From: Mesostigma viride
Lineage: Eukaryota; Streptophyta; Mesostigmatophyceae; Mesostigmatales; Mesostigmataceae
DNA: 61,793 bases
NCBI GenBank assembly: GCA_009746045.1
Contig: RPFO01000213.1
Span: 2,136,325 to 2,198,117 of the forward strand
Reading direction: 5' to 3'
Part shown: positions 43,939 through 56,972 of the stretch, in pieces
How the letters are laid out: each line of letters begins with the position of its first letter
Position numbering within the stretch: position 1 is the first letter of the stretch
Program-made: the position numbers and the translations under genes
The notes under the pieces: generated by a model
What the model was told of the DNA's origin: nothing
Database searches by the model: none
The model's input: the letters and a program-made list of their open reading frames with translations, nothing else

Positions 43939-46225
43939 GGGGAGGGGATACCCCTAAAGGGCACTTTTCTGGAAACCATACCTATGCATGTGCTAAAAAT
44001 CCAAAGATGATTGGGGACCATAAATATGATAAAAAAAAAAAATTCCAGCCACTTGGGGGTGGTACTAGCCCCCACCATACACCGGTTACGCGCTAAAAAT
44101 AGAAAAAGACGCTATTTTAGTCACATTTTTCCTAGGACAATGGGCAAACATATTGGGACCAAATCATATATTCCCGCATAGTTCCCTGACTTTTGAGAAA
44201 GCCTGCCTAATTTTGAGCACAAAATAATGATGTTTAGACACATTGATGGATTTTCCCGCAAAAAGGGTACTTTTTTAATTTAAAAAAAATAAATCAAATC
44301 ATAAACACATGGAATAGTGCCAAATCATATATTCCCAAATACTAGAGGTTGGGGGACACGCAGCCCCAAATTTTCAGGTCATTCTGACAAGCGCAGCCCT
44401 ATTTGATGGATATTCCTAGATTGCCACCTGTGATGACGCTGACGGAGGTTTTAGCTAGTATTTAACCACACTAACACCCCTTTATACATCTAAGCCACGT
44501 GAAAACTGGCCAAACCACATACTACCATCCTCTGCACATATGGTACCTCCTATGTTCAAGGTTTGACGACGTTCTGACAAGAACTGCCCAAGTTACAACC
44601 ATTCTAAGACGGCCACCCATGTAGACACTACAAGGAAACTATAGTAACCATTCAGCCACACTGGCACCTCCTTCTTTATCAAAGACATCTGCAAACTGAC
44701 CAAAGCACACATAATTGACTCTTGCACGCTGACGGCAACGCATGCTCAACGTGGGGGGTCATTGTGACAAGAACTACTCAAGTTGATGGGTTTCCTATAT
44801 GACCACCTGACAAGGCGCTAAGGACCACTCAGTAAGTTAGTAACCCCACAGTGCCACTTCATATGCCATCCAACATGCACCAAAACCATGCTGAGTATGT
44901 TTACAATGTACAAAGGGGTGGCCACGCACCTCATATGTCTTCATCATCCCTCCAGCATGGCCAGCCTTGTAAATATGTTCATAGCCTTGACAATGGTAGC
45001 CCTAACATGCCTAAGCAGCATTTCATATGTTTCTCCCAGGTTAGAGAGTAAGGTTGATGCCAACCAAGCTAATCAGCTCAACAACACCTCCTAAACTGTC
45101 CTCCCCGGCATGAATGACAAACTGGGACTATGGAGGGCAAGGAACCAAGTAGGAACATGGTATATATAGCTTGCATGCAGTCATGCATGTCAACCATGGT
45201 TGGCTCAGCACATTGTAGTCTTGTCACATCATCATAACAAAGGAAAGCTCAAACAACCATTGGTGCCAGCTATCTACATGCAGTCACACAAATGCAATAT
45301 CTCCAACATCATCATCACTATAACACTTCCATCCCTGCACGATAAAATGCAAAGAAACCATTGGCGGCCCTTCAGCGCATGAGCGCTGTGATGCCGCTGC
45401 GGCCTGTGAGGAGAGGGTGCGTCACTCTCAAACAACAAGAAGCGTCCATACGCACAACATCCTTGCCAGAACACGTTTTATGAAATGCCTTATACCTTCC
45501 CGAAGAGCTATAGGCTGCGACTGAAGCGGCCCTGATCACGACATCAACGAAAACAATCTAAAGCTGCCAGGTATTCGACAACACAACGGCAAGCGACGGC
45601 GAGCTAGCTGGCGGAAACTGCCCAAAAAGAACGCAAAAAACCTCGAACGATGAGCTCATAGAAGAAAGCACCGATAGCAGATAACGTTCGCGACAAATCT
45701 GTACCTTGCCCTCGTAAATCCCTCGCCCAGGCGCGCAACAACAGCCGTTATTCCATGGACAGGTCAGACACGCACTGCGCAGGTCTGAACAATTACTTAC
45801 CGATAATGGCCGAAAATCTGGCAAAAAGCACCAGCTCGGTTTAGAATTCGATGCAACCGATATTAATGCCTGCTTCAAGGTCAGAACAGCCCCCAAAACC
45901 GCTATTTTACAGCCGCTATCATGAATTCTATTTCATTCCGCGCGACCAAAAAATTCAGATTACCCCCCATGCCGATGGCATAAAAAGACAACAGCGATAT
46001 TGTAAACCAGCTGATTTCCGCCACAAACTAACATCATAAACTCATCTCCTTTTAGATTCGAGTAAAATTTTTGCATTTCGCCTGCCCTAGTGTGGTAGTT
46101 TCGCCTGAACGCAGTCGCCATGGCCACTTCCGCAAGGGGTGCGCGCACCGTGCACGTGAAATTTATTACCTTCGGCTCCGGCGCGAATTTTTTGGCGCCA
46201 AAAAATTCGGGGGTGTCCCGTCCCC
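43939..46225. mobile_element. TTAA-target DNA element II, copy 2 (uninterrupted)
   Basis: 2287 bp with the same ends as copy 1 and TTAA at 43935-43938 and 46226-46229. Near-identical to copy 1 minus the 350-bp YR miniature; the extra C in a C run near 45966 accounts for the one-base length difference. The perfect GGCGCC-centred palindrome recurs at 46185-46208. As both copies sit in the same linker position, they probably arose by duplication of one satellite block of ~3.85 kb. Confidence 0.85.
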
Positions 46226-49200
46226 TTAATAACGTCAACGTCCTTGCTGCTTCCTTTGGTGCTTGATCTGCCTTGGTGTCGTGCCTCCGTTTGGTGGCCG
46301 GTGGTCACGGGATGCACAAACGGGAACGCTATCAGTTTTCGTCCACCCGCCGCCGCTCGGCCCCAGGCCGGCTTAAAAATAAAAAAAGAAAAAAAGGTAC
46401 GAATGGCAGCCCCCCCCCTAGGTATTTATGCATGCCAGCACCCCCCCCTAGGTTTTTATGCATGCCAGCACCCCTCCTAGGTATTTATGCATGCCAGCAC
46501 CCCCCCCTCGGTATTTATGCATGCCAGCACCCCCCCCTAGGTATTTATGCATGCCAGCACCCCCCCTAGGTATTTATGCATGCCAGCACCCCCCCTAGGT
46601 ATTTATGCATGCCAGCACCCCCCCTAGGTATTTATGCATGCCAGCACCCCCCCCTAGGTTTTTATGCATGCCAGCACCCCTCCTAGGTATTTATGCATGC
46701 CAGCACCCCCCTCGGTATTTATGCATGCCAGCACCCCCCCTAGGTATTTATGCATGCCAGCACCCCCCCTAGGTATTTATGCATGCCAGCACCCCCCCTA
46801 GGTATTTATGCATGCCAGCACCCCCCCCTAGGTATTTATGCATGCCAGCACCTCCCCCTAGGTATTTATGCATGCCAGCACCCCCCCTCGGTATTTATGC
46901 TTGCCAGCACCCCCCCTCGGTATTTATGCATGCCAGCACCCCCCCTAGGTATTTATGCATGCCAGCACCCCCCCCTAGGTTTTTATGCATGCCAGCACCC
47001 CCCCCTCGGTATTTATGCTTGCCAGCACCCCCCCTAGGTATTTATGCATGCCATCACCCCCATTCTTGGTTAATAACGTCAACGTCCTTGCTGCTTCCTT
47101 TGGTGCTTGATCTGCCTTGGTGTCGTGCCTCCGTTTGGTGGCCGGTGGTCACGGGATGCACAAACGGGAACGCTATCAGTTTTCGTCCACCCGCCGCCGC
47201 TGCCCCAGGCCGGCTTAAAAATAAAAAAAGAAAAAAAGGTACGAATGGCAGCCCCCCCCCTAGGTATTTATGCATGCCAGCACCCCCCCTCGGTATTTAT
47301 GCATGCCAGCACCCCCCTAGGTATTTATGCATGCCAGCACCCCCCCTAGGTATTTATGCATGCCAGCACCCCCCCTAGGTATTTATGCATGCCAGCACCC
47401 CACCCGACGTATTTATGCATGCCAGCACCCCCCCTAGGTATTTATGCATGCCAGCACCCCCCTAGGTATTTATGCATGCCAGCACCCCCCCTAGGTATTT
47501 ATGCATGCCAGCACCCCCCTAGGTATTTATGCATGCCAGCACCCCCCCTAGGTATTTATGCATGCCAGCACCCCCCCTCGGTATTTATGCATGCCAGCAC
47601 CCCCCCTCGGTATTTATGCATGCCAGCACCCCCCTCGGTATTTATGCATGCCAGCACCCCCCCTAGGTATTTATGCATGCCAGCACCCCCCCTAGGTATT
47701 TATGCATGCCAGCACCCCCCTCGGTATTTATGCATGCCAGCACCCCCCTCGGTATTTATGCATGCCAGCACCCCCCCTAGGTATTTATGCATGCCAGCAC
47801 CTCCCCCTCGGTATTTATGCATGCCAGCACCCCCCTCGGTATTTATGCTTGCCAGCACCCCCCCTCGGTATTTATGCATGCCAGCACCCCCCCCTAGGTA
47901 TTTATGCATGCCAGCACCCCCCTAGGTATTTATGCATGCCAGCACCCCCCTAGGTATTTATGCATGCCAGCACCCCCCCTAGGTATTTATGCATGCCAGC
48001 ACCCCCCCTAGGTATTTATGCATGCCAGCACCCCCCCTCGGTATTTATGCTTGCCAGCACCCCCCCTCGGTATTTATGCATGCCAGCACCCCCCCTAGGT
48101 ATTTATGCATGCCAGGACCCCCCCCTAGGTTTTTATGCATGCCAGCACCCCCCCCTCGGTATTTATGCTTGCCAGCACCCCCCCTAGGTATTTATGCATG
48201 CCAGCACCCCCATTCTTGGTTAATAACGTCAACGTCCTTGCTGCTTCCTTTGGTGCTTGATCTGCCTTGGTGTCGTGCCTCCGTTTGGTGGCCGGTGGTC
48301 ACGGGATGCACAAACGGGAACGCTATCAGTTTTCGTCCACCCGCCGCCGCTGCCCCAGGCCGGCTTAAAAATAAAAAAAGAAAAAAAGGTACGAATGGCA
48401 GCCCCCCCCTAGGTATTTATGCATGCCAGCACCCCCCCCTCGGTATTTATGCATGCCAGCACCCCCCCTAGGTATTTATGCATGCCAGCACCCCCCCTAG
48501 GTATTTATGCATGCCAGCACCCCCCCTAGGTATTTATGCATGCCAGCACCCCACCCGACGTATTTATGCATGCCAGCACCCCCCCTAGGTATTTATGCAT
48601 GCCAGCACCCCCCCGGTATTTATGCATGCCAGCACCCCCCCTCGGTATTTATGCATGCCAGCACCCCCCCTAGGTATTTATGCATGCCAGCACCCCCCCT
48701 CGGTATTTATGCATGCCAGCACCCCCCCTCGGTATTTATGCATGCCAGCACCCCCCTCGGTATTTATGCATGCCAGCACCCCCCTAGGTATTTATGCATG
48801 CCAGCACCCCCCCCTAGGTATTTATGCATGCCAGCACCCCCCCTAGGTATTTATGCATGCCAGCACCCACCCGACGTATTTATGCATGCCAGCACCCCCC
48901 CTAGGTATTTATGCATGCCAGCACCCCCCCTAGGTATTTATGCATGCCAGCACCCCCCCTAGGTATTTATGCATGCCAGCACCCCCCCTAGGTATTTATG
49001 CATGCCAGCACCCCCCCTAGGTATTTATGCATGCCAGCACCCCCCCTCGGTATTTATGCATGCCAGCACCCCCCTCGGTATTTATGCATGCCAGCACCCC
49101 CCCTCGGTATTTATGCATGCCAGCACCCCCCCCTAGGTATTTATGCATGCCAGCACCCCCCCTAGGTATTTATGCATGCCAGCACCCCCCCTCGGTATTT

Positions 49201-52200
49201 ATGCATGCCAGCACCCCCCCTCGGTATTTATGCATGCCAGCACCCCCCCCTAGGTATTTATGCATGCCAGCACCTCCCCCTCGGTATTTATGCATGCCAG
49301 CACCCCCCCTCGGTATTTATGCTTGCCAGCACCCCCCCTCGGTATTTATGCATGCCAGCACCCCCCCCTAGGTATTTATGCATGCCAGCACCCCCCTAGG
49401 TATTTATGCATGCCAGCACCCCCCCTAGGTATTTATGCATGCCAGCACCCCCCCCTAGGTATTTATGCATGCCAGCACCCCCCCTAGGTATTTATGCATG
49501 CCAGCACCCCCCCTCGGTATTTATGCTTGCCAGCACCCCCCCTCGGTATTTATGCATGCCAGCACCCCCCCCTAGGTATTTATGCATGCCAGGACCCCCC
49601 CTAGGTTTTATGCATGCCAGCACCCCCCCTCGGTATTTATGCTTGCCAGCACCCCCCTAGGTATTTATGCATGCCAGCACCCCCATTCTTGGTTAATAAC
49701 GTCAACGTCCTTGCTGCTTCCTTTGGTGCTTGATCTGCCTTGGTGTCGTGCCTCCGTTTGGTGGCCGGTGGTCACGGGATGCACAAACGGGAACGCTATC
49801 AGTTTTCGTCCACCCGCCGCCGCTGCCCCAGGCCGGCTTAAAAATAAAAAAAGAAAAAAAGGTACGAATGGCAGCCCCCCCCCTAGGTATTTATGCATGC
49901 CAGCACCCCCCCTCGGTATTTATGCATGCCAGCACCCCCCCTAGGTATTTATGCATGCCAGCACCCCCCCTAGGTATTTATGCATGCCAGCACCCCCCCT
50001 AGGTATTTATGCATGCCAGCACCCCACCCGACGTATTTATGCATGCCAGCACCCCCCCTAGGTATTTATGCATGCCAGCACCCCCCCTCGGTATTTATGC
50101 ATGCCAGCACCCCCCCTCGGTATTTATGCATGCCAGCACCCCCCCTAGGTATTTATGCATGCCAGCACCCCCCTCGGTATTTATGCATGCCAGCACCTCC
50201 CCCTAGGTATTTATGCATGCCAGCACCCCCCCTCGGTATTTATGCTTGCCAGCACCCCCCCCTCGGTATTTATGCATGCCAGCACCCCCCCTAGGTATTT
50301 ATGCATGCCAGCACCCCCCTAGGTATTTATGCATGCCAGCACCCCCCTCGGTATTTATGCATGCCAGCACCCCCCCTAGGTATTTATGCATGCCAGCACC
50401 CCCTCTAGGTATTTATGCATGCCAGCACCCCCCCTAGGTATTTATGCATGCCAGCCCCCCCCCTAGGTATTTATGCATGCCAGCACCCCCCCTAGGTATT
50501 TATGCATGCCAGCACCCCCCTAGGTATTTATGCATGCCAGCACCCCCCCCTAGGTATTTATGCATGCCAGCACCCCCTTCTAGGTATTTATGCATGCCAG
50601 CACCCCCCTAGGTATTTATGCATGCCAGCACCCCCCTAGGTATTTATGCATGCCAGCGCCCCCCCTAGGTATTTATGCATGCCAGCACCCCCCCTCGGTA
50701 TTTATGCTTGCCAGCACCCCCCCTAGGTATTGATGCATGCCAGCACCCCCCCTAGGTATTTATGCATGCCAGCACCCCCCCTAGGTTTTTATGCATGCCA
50801 GCACCCCCCCTAGGTATTTATGCATGCCAGCACCCCCCTAGGTATTTATGCATGCCAGCACCCCCCCTCGGTATTTATGCATGCCAGCACCCCCCCCTAG
50901 GTATTTATGCATGCCAGCACCCCCCCTAGGTATTTATGCATGCCAGCACCCCACCCGACGTATTCATGCATGCCAGCACCCCCTTCTAGGTATTTATGCA
51001 TGCCAGCACCCCCCTAGGTATTTATGCTTGCCAGCACCCCCCCTCGGTATTCATGCATGCCAGCACCCCCCCTAGGTATTTATGCATGCCAGCGACCCCC
51101 CGACGTATTTATGCATGCCAGCACCCCCCTAGGTATTTATGCATGCCAGCACCCCCTCTAGGTATTTATGCATGCCAGCACCCCCCCTAGGTATTTATGC
51201 ATGCCAGCGCCCCCTAGGTATTTATGCATGCCAGCGACCCCCCGACGTATTTATGCATGCCAGCACCCCCTTCTAGGTATTTATGCATGCCAGCACCCCC
51301 CTAGGTATTTATGCATGCCAGCACCCCCCTAGGTATTTATGCATGCCAGCGCCCCCCTAGGTATTTATGCATGCCAGCACCCCCCCTCGGTATTTATGCT
51401 TGCCAGCACCCCCCCTAGGTATTTATGCATGCCAGCACCCCCCTAGGTATTTATGCATGCCAGCACCCCTTCTAGGTATTTATGCATGCCAGCACCCCCC
51501 CTAGGTATTTATGCTTGCCAGCACCCCACCCGTCGTATTCATGCATGCCAGCACCCCCCCTAGGTATTTATGCATGCCAGCGACCCCCCCTAGGTATTTA
51601 TGCATGCCAGCACCCCCTTCTAGGTATTTATGCATGCCAGCACCCCCCCTAGGTATTTATGCATGCCAGCACCCCCCCTAGGTATTTATGCATGCCAGCA
51701 CCCCCCTAGGTATTTATGCATGCCAGCACCCCCCCTAGGTATTTATGCATGCCAGCACCCCCCCTAGGTATTTATGCATGCCAGCACCCCCCTAGGTATT
51801 TATGCATGCCAGCACCCCCCCTAGGTATTTATGCATGCCAGCACCCCCTTCTAGGTATTTATGCATGCCAGCACCCCCCCTAGGTATTTATGCTTGCCAG
51901 CACCCCACCCGTCGTATTCATGCATGCCAGCACCCCCCCTAGGTATTTATGCATGCCAGCGACCCCCCCGACGTATTTATGCATGCCAGCACCCCCCTTC
52001 TAGGTATTTATGCATGCCAGCACCCCCCTAGGTATTTATGCATGCCAGCCCCCCCCTAGGTATTTATGCATGCCAGCGACCCCCCCTAGGTATTTATGCA
52101 TGCCAGCACCCCCTAGGTATTTATGCATGCCAGCACCCCCCCTAGGTATTTATGCATGCCAGCACCCCCTTCTAGGTATTTATGCATGCCAGCACCCCCC

Positions 52201-52502
52201 CTCGGTATTTATGCTTGCCAGCACCCCACCCGACGTATTCATGCATGCCAGCACCCCCCTAGGTATTTATGCATGCCAGCGACCCCCCCGACGTATTTAT
52301 GCATGCCAGCACCCCCCCTAGGTATTTATGCATGCCAGCACCCCCCCTAGGTATTTATGCATGCCAGCGCCCCCCTAGGTATTTATGCATGCCAGCCCCT
52401 CCCCCCCGACGTATTTATGCATGCCAGCACCCCCCTAGGTATTTATGCATGCCAGCACCCCCCCTAGGTATTTATGCATGCCAGCACCCCCCCCTAGGTA
52501 TT
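46226..52502. repeat. 29-bp satellite array, right part (~6.3 kb)
   Basis: Linkers near 46226, 47062, 48211 and 49686 separate blocks of 29-bp units. The last block (~49870-52502) is the longest and has no linker; toward its right end units are more diverged (CACCCGACG, GCGACCCCCCGACG, CTTCTAGG and TATTCATGC variants). Blocks share ordered variants near their right ends (CAGGACCCCC, GGTTTTTATGC, then TTATGCTTGCC), the mark of higher-order duplication. Confidence 0.93.
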
Positions 52503-52980
52503 TATCCTTCCCTCCTTCCCTCCTTGCCTCCTTCCCTCCTTCCCTCCTTCCCTCCTTCCCTCCTTCCCTCCTCCTTTCCCTACTCCTTTCCCTCCTTCCC
52601 TCCTTCCCTCCTTCCTCCTTCCCTTCTTCCCTCTCCCCCTCCTTCCCTCCTTCCCTCCTTCCCTCCTTCCCTCCTTCCCTCCTTCCCTCCTTCCCTCCTT
52701 CCCTCCTTCCCTCCTTCCCTCCTTCCCTCCTTCCCTCCTTCCCTCCTTCCCTCCTTCCCTCCTTCCCTCCTCCTTTCCCTACTCCTTTCCCTCCTTCCCT
52801 CCTTCCCTCCTTCCTCCTTCCCTTCTTCCCTCCTTCCCTCCTTCCCTCCTTCCCTCCCTCCCTCCCTCCCTCCCTCCTCCCTCCCTCCCTACTTCCCTCC
52901 TTCCCTCCTTCCCTACCTCCCTCCTTCCCTCCTTCCCTCCCTCCCTCCCCTCCCTCCCTCCCTTCCTCCCTCCCTCCGAG
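52503..52980. repeat. Pure polypyrimidine tract (CCTT/CCCT repeats)
   Basis: ~475 bp with almost no purine on the plus strand, mainly CCTTCCCT and CCCTCC repeats. Two A bases occur in an internal ~70-bp block (CTCCTTTCCCTACTCC...) that is itself duplicated (from ~52570 and ~52768). The tract starts exactly at the last 29-bp unit and ends shortly before YR-2. Homopurine-homopyrimidine mirror tracts can form triplex DNA. The ORFs are artefacts. Confidence 0.95.
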
Positions 52981-53094
52981 GAGGGGCATTTCATTGATCA
53001 CTCCTTTTCCCTCCCTCCCACCTGCTGGGCAACTTGGATTTAATTCTGTCACCCGGCACAATTTTCTCACACGCATGTAGTGGTATTCTTATTT

Positions 53095-53226
53095 CTATTA
53101 ACCGTGGAACTCCAGGGTAACCAGACTCTTTATTAAAACAATAAGTAGAGCACATCGGGAAGTGGCCCTCAACTGGCCATCCTTACCCATGGGAACACTT
53201 TATGTCCAAAAAGGCTAGCCTTACCC
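53095..53226 (-). repeat. YR-2 terminal repeat B2
   Basis: 132 bp, identical in extent to B1 (53641-53772), from CTATTAACCGTGG to CTAGCCTTACCC. About 60 bp of it recur at the left end of the 350-bp derivative at 40755. Confidence 0.93.
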
Positions 53227-53244
53227 CCAAACAGGCAACACACA

Positions 53245-53259
53245 GGGAGGGCGGGTGGG
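53245..53259 (+). other. G-quadruplex motif at the YR-2 B2/A2 boundary
   Basis: GGGAGGGCGGGTGGG: four G3 runs with single-base loops in the 33-bp gap between B2 and A2. It corresponds in place, strand and sequence (GGG-N-GGGCGGGTGGG) to the motif at 18377-18391 in YR-1. Confidence 0.85.
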
Positions 53260-53640
53260 AAAACAAAAGAGACCGCCATGAGCTAGGTGAGCAAGCTTTT
53301 ATCGTGTTTCAAGGCCAACGGCTCTCTACCAACGGCCAGATCCGGCAACGGCCTCTAAACAGTTTTAGCCGTCAAGTTTTACTTCAGATATTGCCTGTTG
53401 CAAACCCGTCCGCAATCACAGATCTGCTAGGAGAACCTAGACGCAAAAATCCGTCGTCAAGGTACTCAGCACACCGTCAAGGTATGGGCCGCAACAATTA
53501 GGCCATATCTTCCGTAATACTCGTACACTAGAAGCCTAATCAACCTTATTACGATCACATCACCCAGCTCTATTTCACCTAGCATCAGCGGCTCCCCTTC
53601 CGTATCACTATAAAGAAACTATGTTCAGAGAACCCCGATT
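53260..53640 (-). repeat. YR-2 internal repeat A2
   Basis: 381 bp, matching A1 at 58103-58483. It contains several CCAACGG words (GGCCAACGGCTC, ACCAACGGCC) that resemble, but do not form, the intron palindrome. Confidence 0.93.
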
Positions 53641-53772
53641 CTATTAACCGTGGAACTCCAGGGTAACCAGACTCTTTATTAAAACAATAAGTAGAGCACA
53701 TCGGGAAGTGGCCCTCAACTGGCCATCCTTACCCATGGGAACACTTTATGTCCAAAAAGGCTAGCCTTACCC
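53641..53772 (-). repeat. YR-2 internal repeat B1
   Basis: 132 bp, the second copy of B2; its junction with A2 gives CCCCGATTCTATTAACC. The YR stop is ~75 bases further on. Confidence 0.93.
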
Positions 53773-53848
53773 TTACATCCCTCCCTGGCGACCCAAGCCA
53801 GGGGCAAAACAAAAACCGGTGGACGCATAAGACAAGAATGAAGGGAAC

Positions 53849-56800
53849 TTAAGAGGAAGGCAGAGAAAAGACGCTCCGCCAAATGCGCGGGGGGCAGGCG
53901 GCGATAGCCCGAACCAGGGCGTCAGGAAGGGTGAGGGCCAAGCTCCGGTGCAATCCCACATAGTGGGCGACAGTTTTGCTGCTGCGCCAGCGACCCCGAT
54001 GCTGAATATCAGCCATGCTGCGCTGCCGCAAAAAATCATAGGTAGCCCCCCCATGCCGCAGCCCGTGAATGGTAAACACCGTGTCGACCCCCAAAGCTTG
54101 CGTGGCCTGATGCCAAACCCGGCTGAACTGGGCATAATCGTAAGGGAACACCCGCTCCCAGGCCGCCTTGCCACGCATACAAGCCCGCAAGAGGGTCTCA
54201 GTCATGACATCCTCGATCACCACAGACTGCACCTCCCCCTTAGCCGTCTTAGCTGACATCAACAACAAGGCGCCCCGCTGCGAACCCCGCAACCGAACAT
54301 CAGGCTGCAAGCGCACATGGCCGACCAACAGGTTGAGCGCCTCCGATACCCGCAGGTATTGTTGGAAAATAACGATGACCATCATAGCCGCACGAGGCTG
54401 CCGCTGGAGCACCATAGTACAAGCAAGCGCAAACGCAGCCTCCCATGGAATGGGGGGGGGGCACGAGGGGGTGCCAACGTGCGCCAGCCAGCCAAAACAC
54501 TTCGTGCCAAGGCCCAATCCCGCACCTCCCGGGGGAAGTACAAATTCAGGCCCATAAGCGCATTGACACACAACTGGCGGCTGTAACACCGTGAGTGCGC
54601 CCAAGCGACATACTCGCAATAGTATTCCTCTATCGTCAAGCCGCGCAACAAGCTGCCAACCCGACCCCGCCGGCTCGCCCACCATGCGAAAAAGGACCTA
54701 AGACCCCGATGGTAAACCATCAAAGTAGCCGGCTTCACCTTGCCCTCAAGAAGGGTCAAGTAGCTAGCGCCAAGCCGAGGCCCGGGATTGGGATGAACAC
54801 CCTCGCGAGTCAAATCGCGGACCCACCCGGCCACCGAGGCAGCCATGGAAAGCCCCCGCGAAGGCCCATCCGCAGGCTGAAGCTCACTTGGCGTCCAGAC
54901 CCATTGTGAGCGGCTGCCGGTGACCAACGTAAGAGCGCACAACCGGCGGCATTGCTTGTTTAACCGGTAAGAAGAGGAACGCCCTTTAGCCAAGCAGCCC
55001 AAAGCGGCAGTGGAGTCCACTAACCTCACCACCCGCTTACCCCATGTTCCGAGGTTCCGGGCCGAGCGCTCCACCCCCTTCACAGCGGCCCGCACTTCCT
55101 TCTCGTTGATGTGCATGGTCGAATCGCGCCAGCGACTCTTGATCCCGACGCGCCATCGCCCGTGGATGATGGCTTTTTCCGCGGCCTTGGTCAAGGGTCT
55201 AGGCCCGGCATACATGGCCTCACCTGGGGTGAGGAGGGTTGGGTAACCCCGCACCTCCCGGGCCCGAGCTAATTCCGTCACCTCAGCTGGGGCCATCTCA
55301 GCGTAGACAACCCCCTGCCCAAAACTAGACGCATCCGAGGCCACCACCACCGGAGCCAGGGCAGCCCCCCGGTCCACACGGAGCATGGGGGCCAACGCCA
55401 TGGCACACTCGAGCTCATCGCGCACACCTTGCCACAAAGGTCGCGTTCGCTGGCCCCACCCCTTGAGGTTGATGAACTTAAAACTCTGCTGCCATATGGA
55501 CAAGCAAGTGCGGCTGAGCATCTGCAGCCACACCCACCGGCCCACGACGGCCGCCAGCGCCTCAGCGGTAGCGCGTCCCCTCTCGAGGAGTACACGAGTG
55601 TGCGCAACCACAAGGGTGAGCTGCTTAGCTGTCGGCTCCAACACCCCATCCCGCCGGTGAACAACACCCAGAGCTTCTAGCTCGTCCTCCCCCTCCGGGC
55701 TAGCCATGATCGTCTTGTCCTTGGAGGGCACAAGGTTGTTAGGCGCGTACCCGTCTTCAATAGCACTCGCGATTAAGCGATTCACCGCCTCGCACGTGCG
55801 CCCATTGCTGACCACCAGGTCATCAATAGTGATGGATACCATAGGGGCAGGGGGGTCCTCAAGGTCGATTTGCATCTCCCTCGTGCTCTCCTCCTTGTAC
55901 TCGATGGCTAGGGCGGTTGGGTTACCCCATGCATTCCGAAGCACGGTCAGCTCCCCTACACTTGTGAGGCGGTTCACCTGCCGTCTAGGATCCAAAGCGC
56001 CCGTGGCATAGAGGACCATCTCATGGATGGCTTCCCCTAGCGCTACAGCGTGGGAGTGCCCCATGGCCAGCACTTTCAGCACTGGCCACACCCTCCTCCG
56101 CCGCCCCGGCAGCCCGACATCGGTGGACCACACATCAGGTAGCCCTTGATAATCCCACCACCACTCCGGCACTTGGATGGTATAGTAATACGAGACCAGA
56201 TCGCTCTTGGCCGTGTAGCACCGACCCTTGATATAGACCTCCGAGTATATGCCCAGGTGGGGTAACACCGTCTTAGGGGGGTCCACCCACAGTGCGTTCC
56301 CCAACTTCTTATTCACAATGAGCCTTAACTCCCCCACTCCTTTGGCCACCCCAAAACATCCGTCTACCCACTTTGGCCGCGTCTCTCGGAACTCCACCAT
56401 CCCCACGTCCGCTGCCCTCCCCATCAACTTGCCCCACTCCGCCATGGTGCACCCTCGGCTGGGGGCAGGTACATTCCAATACCTCGCACTGGCAGCCACC
56501 TCCGGCTTGATGCAGTTGGCTTCGCTCGCGTACACCTCTCGCCAACTAGGTCGTAGCGCCAGCAAATCCAGCAGCTTCGCCTTTCCTGCCACCTCGCGCT
56601 TCGGCAGACTCACCCGCTCCGCCACAAGTTGTTCATACTTATTACATTTCCCATAGATTAGATCACTTCCTTCTGCGGGGCCTGTCGCAACGCCGGTTAC
56701 GCGGCGACTGTACCACTCGCAGTGCTTCTTGACCCTTTTCAGGGCCTCCGCCGTTCCTCTGGAGCACGCGCCTCCAGATTTAGGCGGAGGGTCTGCCCCC

Positions 56801-56925
56801 CCGTGCCATAGCCAATTCAACCACGTAATCACCTTGTGTTGTAGAGTGAAGGTCCGGCGGCGGCGAGTTGCACGCTGGCGTCTGCGTGCTGACCTCACTC
56901 TCCCCCACGTAGTGCTTAGAGGCAT
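53849..56925 (-). CDS. YR-2 Pol: reverse transcriptase, RNase H, 2A-like motif, tyrosine recombinase; one frame break
   Basis: Frame 1 runs from the ATG at 56925, 47 bases after the gag stop (the frame is open further upstream but overlaps gag), to ~54460; frame 2 continues to 53849. The break falls in a 10-base G/C run at ~54450 and equals one lost base. RT: FGVAKGVGELRLIVNKK, Asp in KSDLVSYYYTI, VSITIDDLVV. RNase H: VVASDASSFGQGVVY, HINEKEVRAA, VRLVDSTAALG, PADGPSRG. Then GVHPNPGP (nt 54778-54801), a core-binding domain, and the recombinase with Arg in LRVSEALNL, HGLRHGGATYD, GRWRSS and HYVGLH. The 2A-like motif lacks the usual Asp before Val. All catalytic boxes are present, so the element looks potentially active. 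Confidence 0.88.
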
Positions 56926-56972
56926 TGTAGGAAGAGGCAGTGGGAAGGGGGAGCGGTTTACCCTTTCGGTGT

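Noticed and set aside
36855-52350. ORFs reading HASTPPRYLCMPAP and its frame-shifted forms
   Set aside because: Pure translation of the 29-bp satellite; the same peptide appears in shifting frames with no independent conservation.
52269-53080. ORFs of Pro/Ser/Leu or Gly/Arg/Glu repeats in the pyrimidine tract
   Set aside because: They follow directly from CCTTCCCT repeats and their complement.
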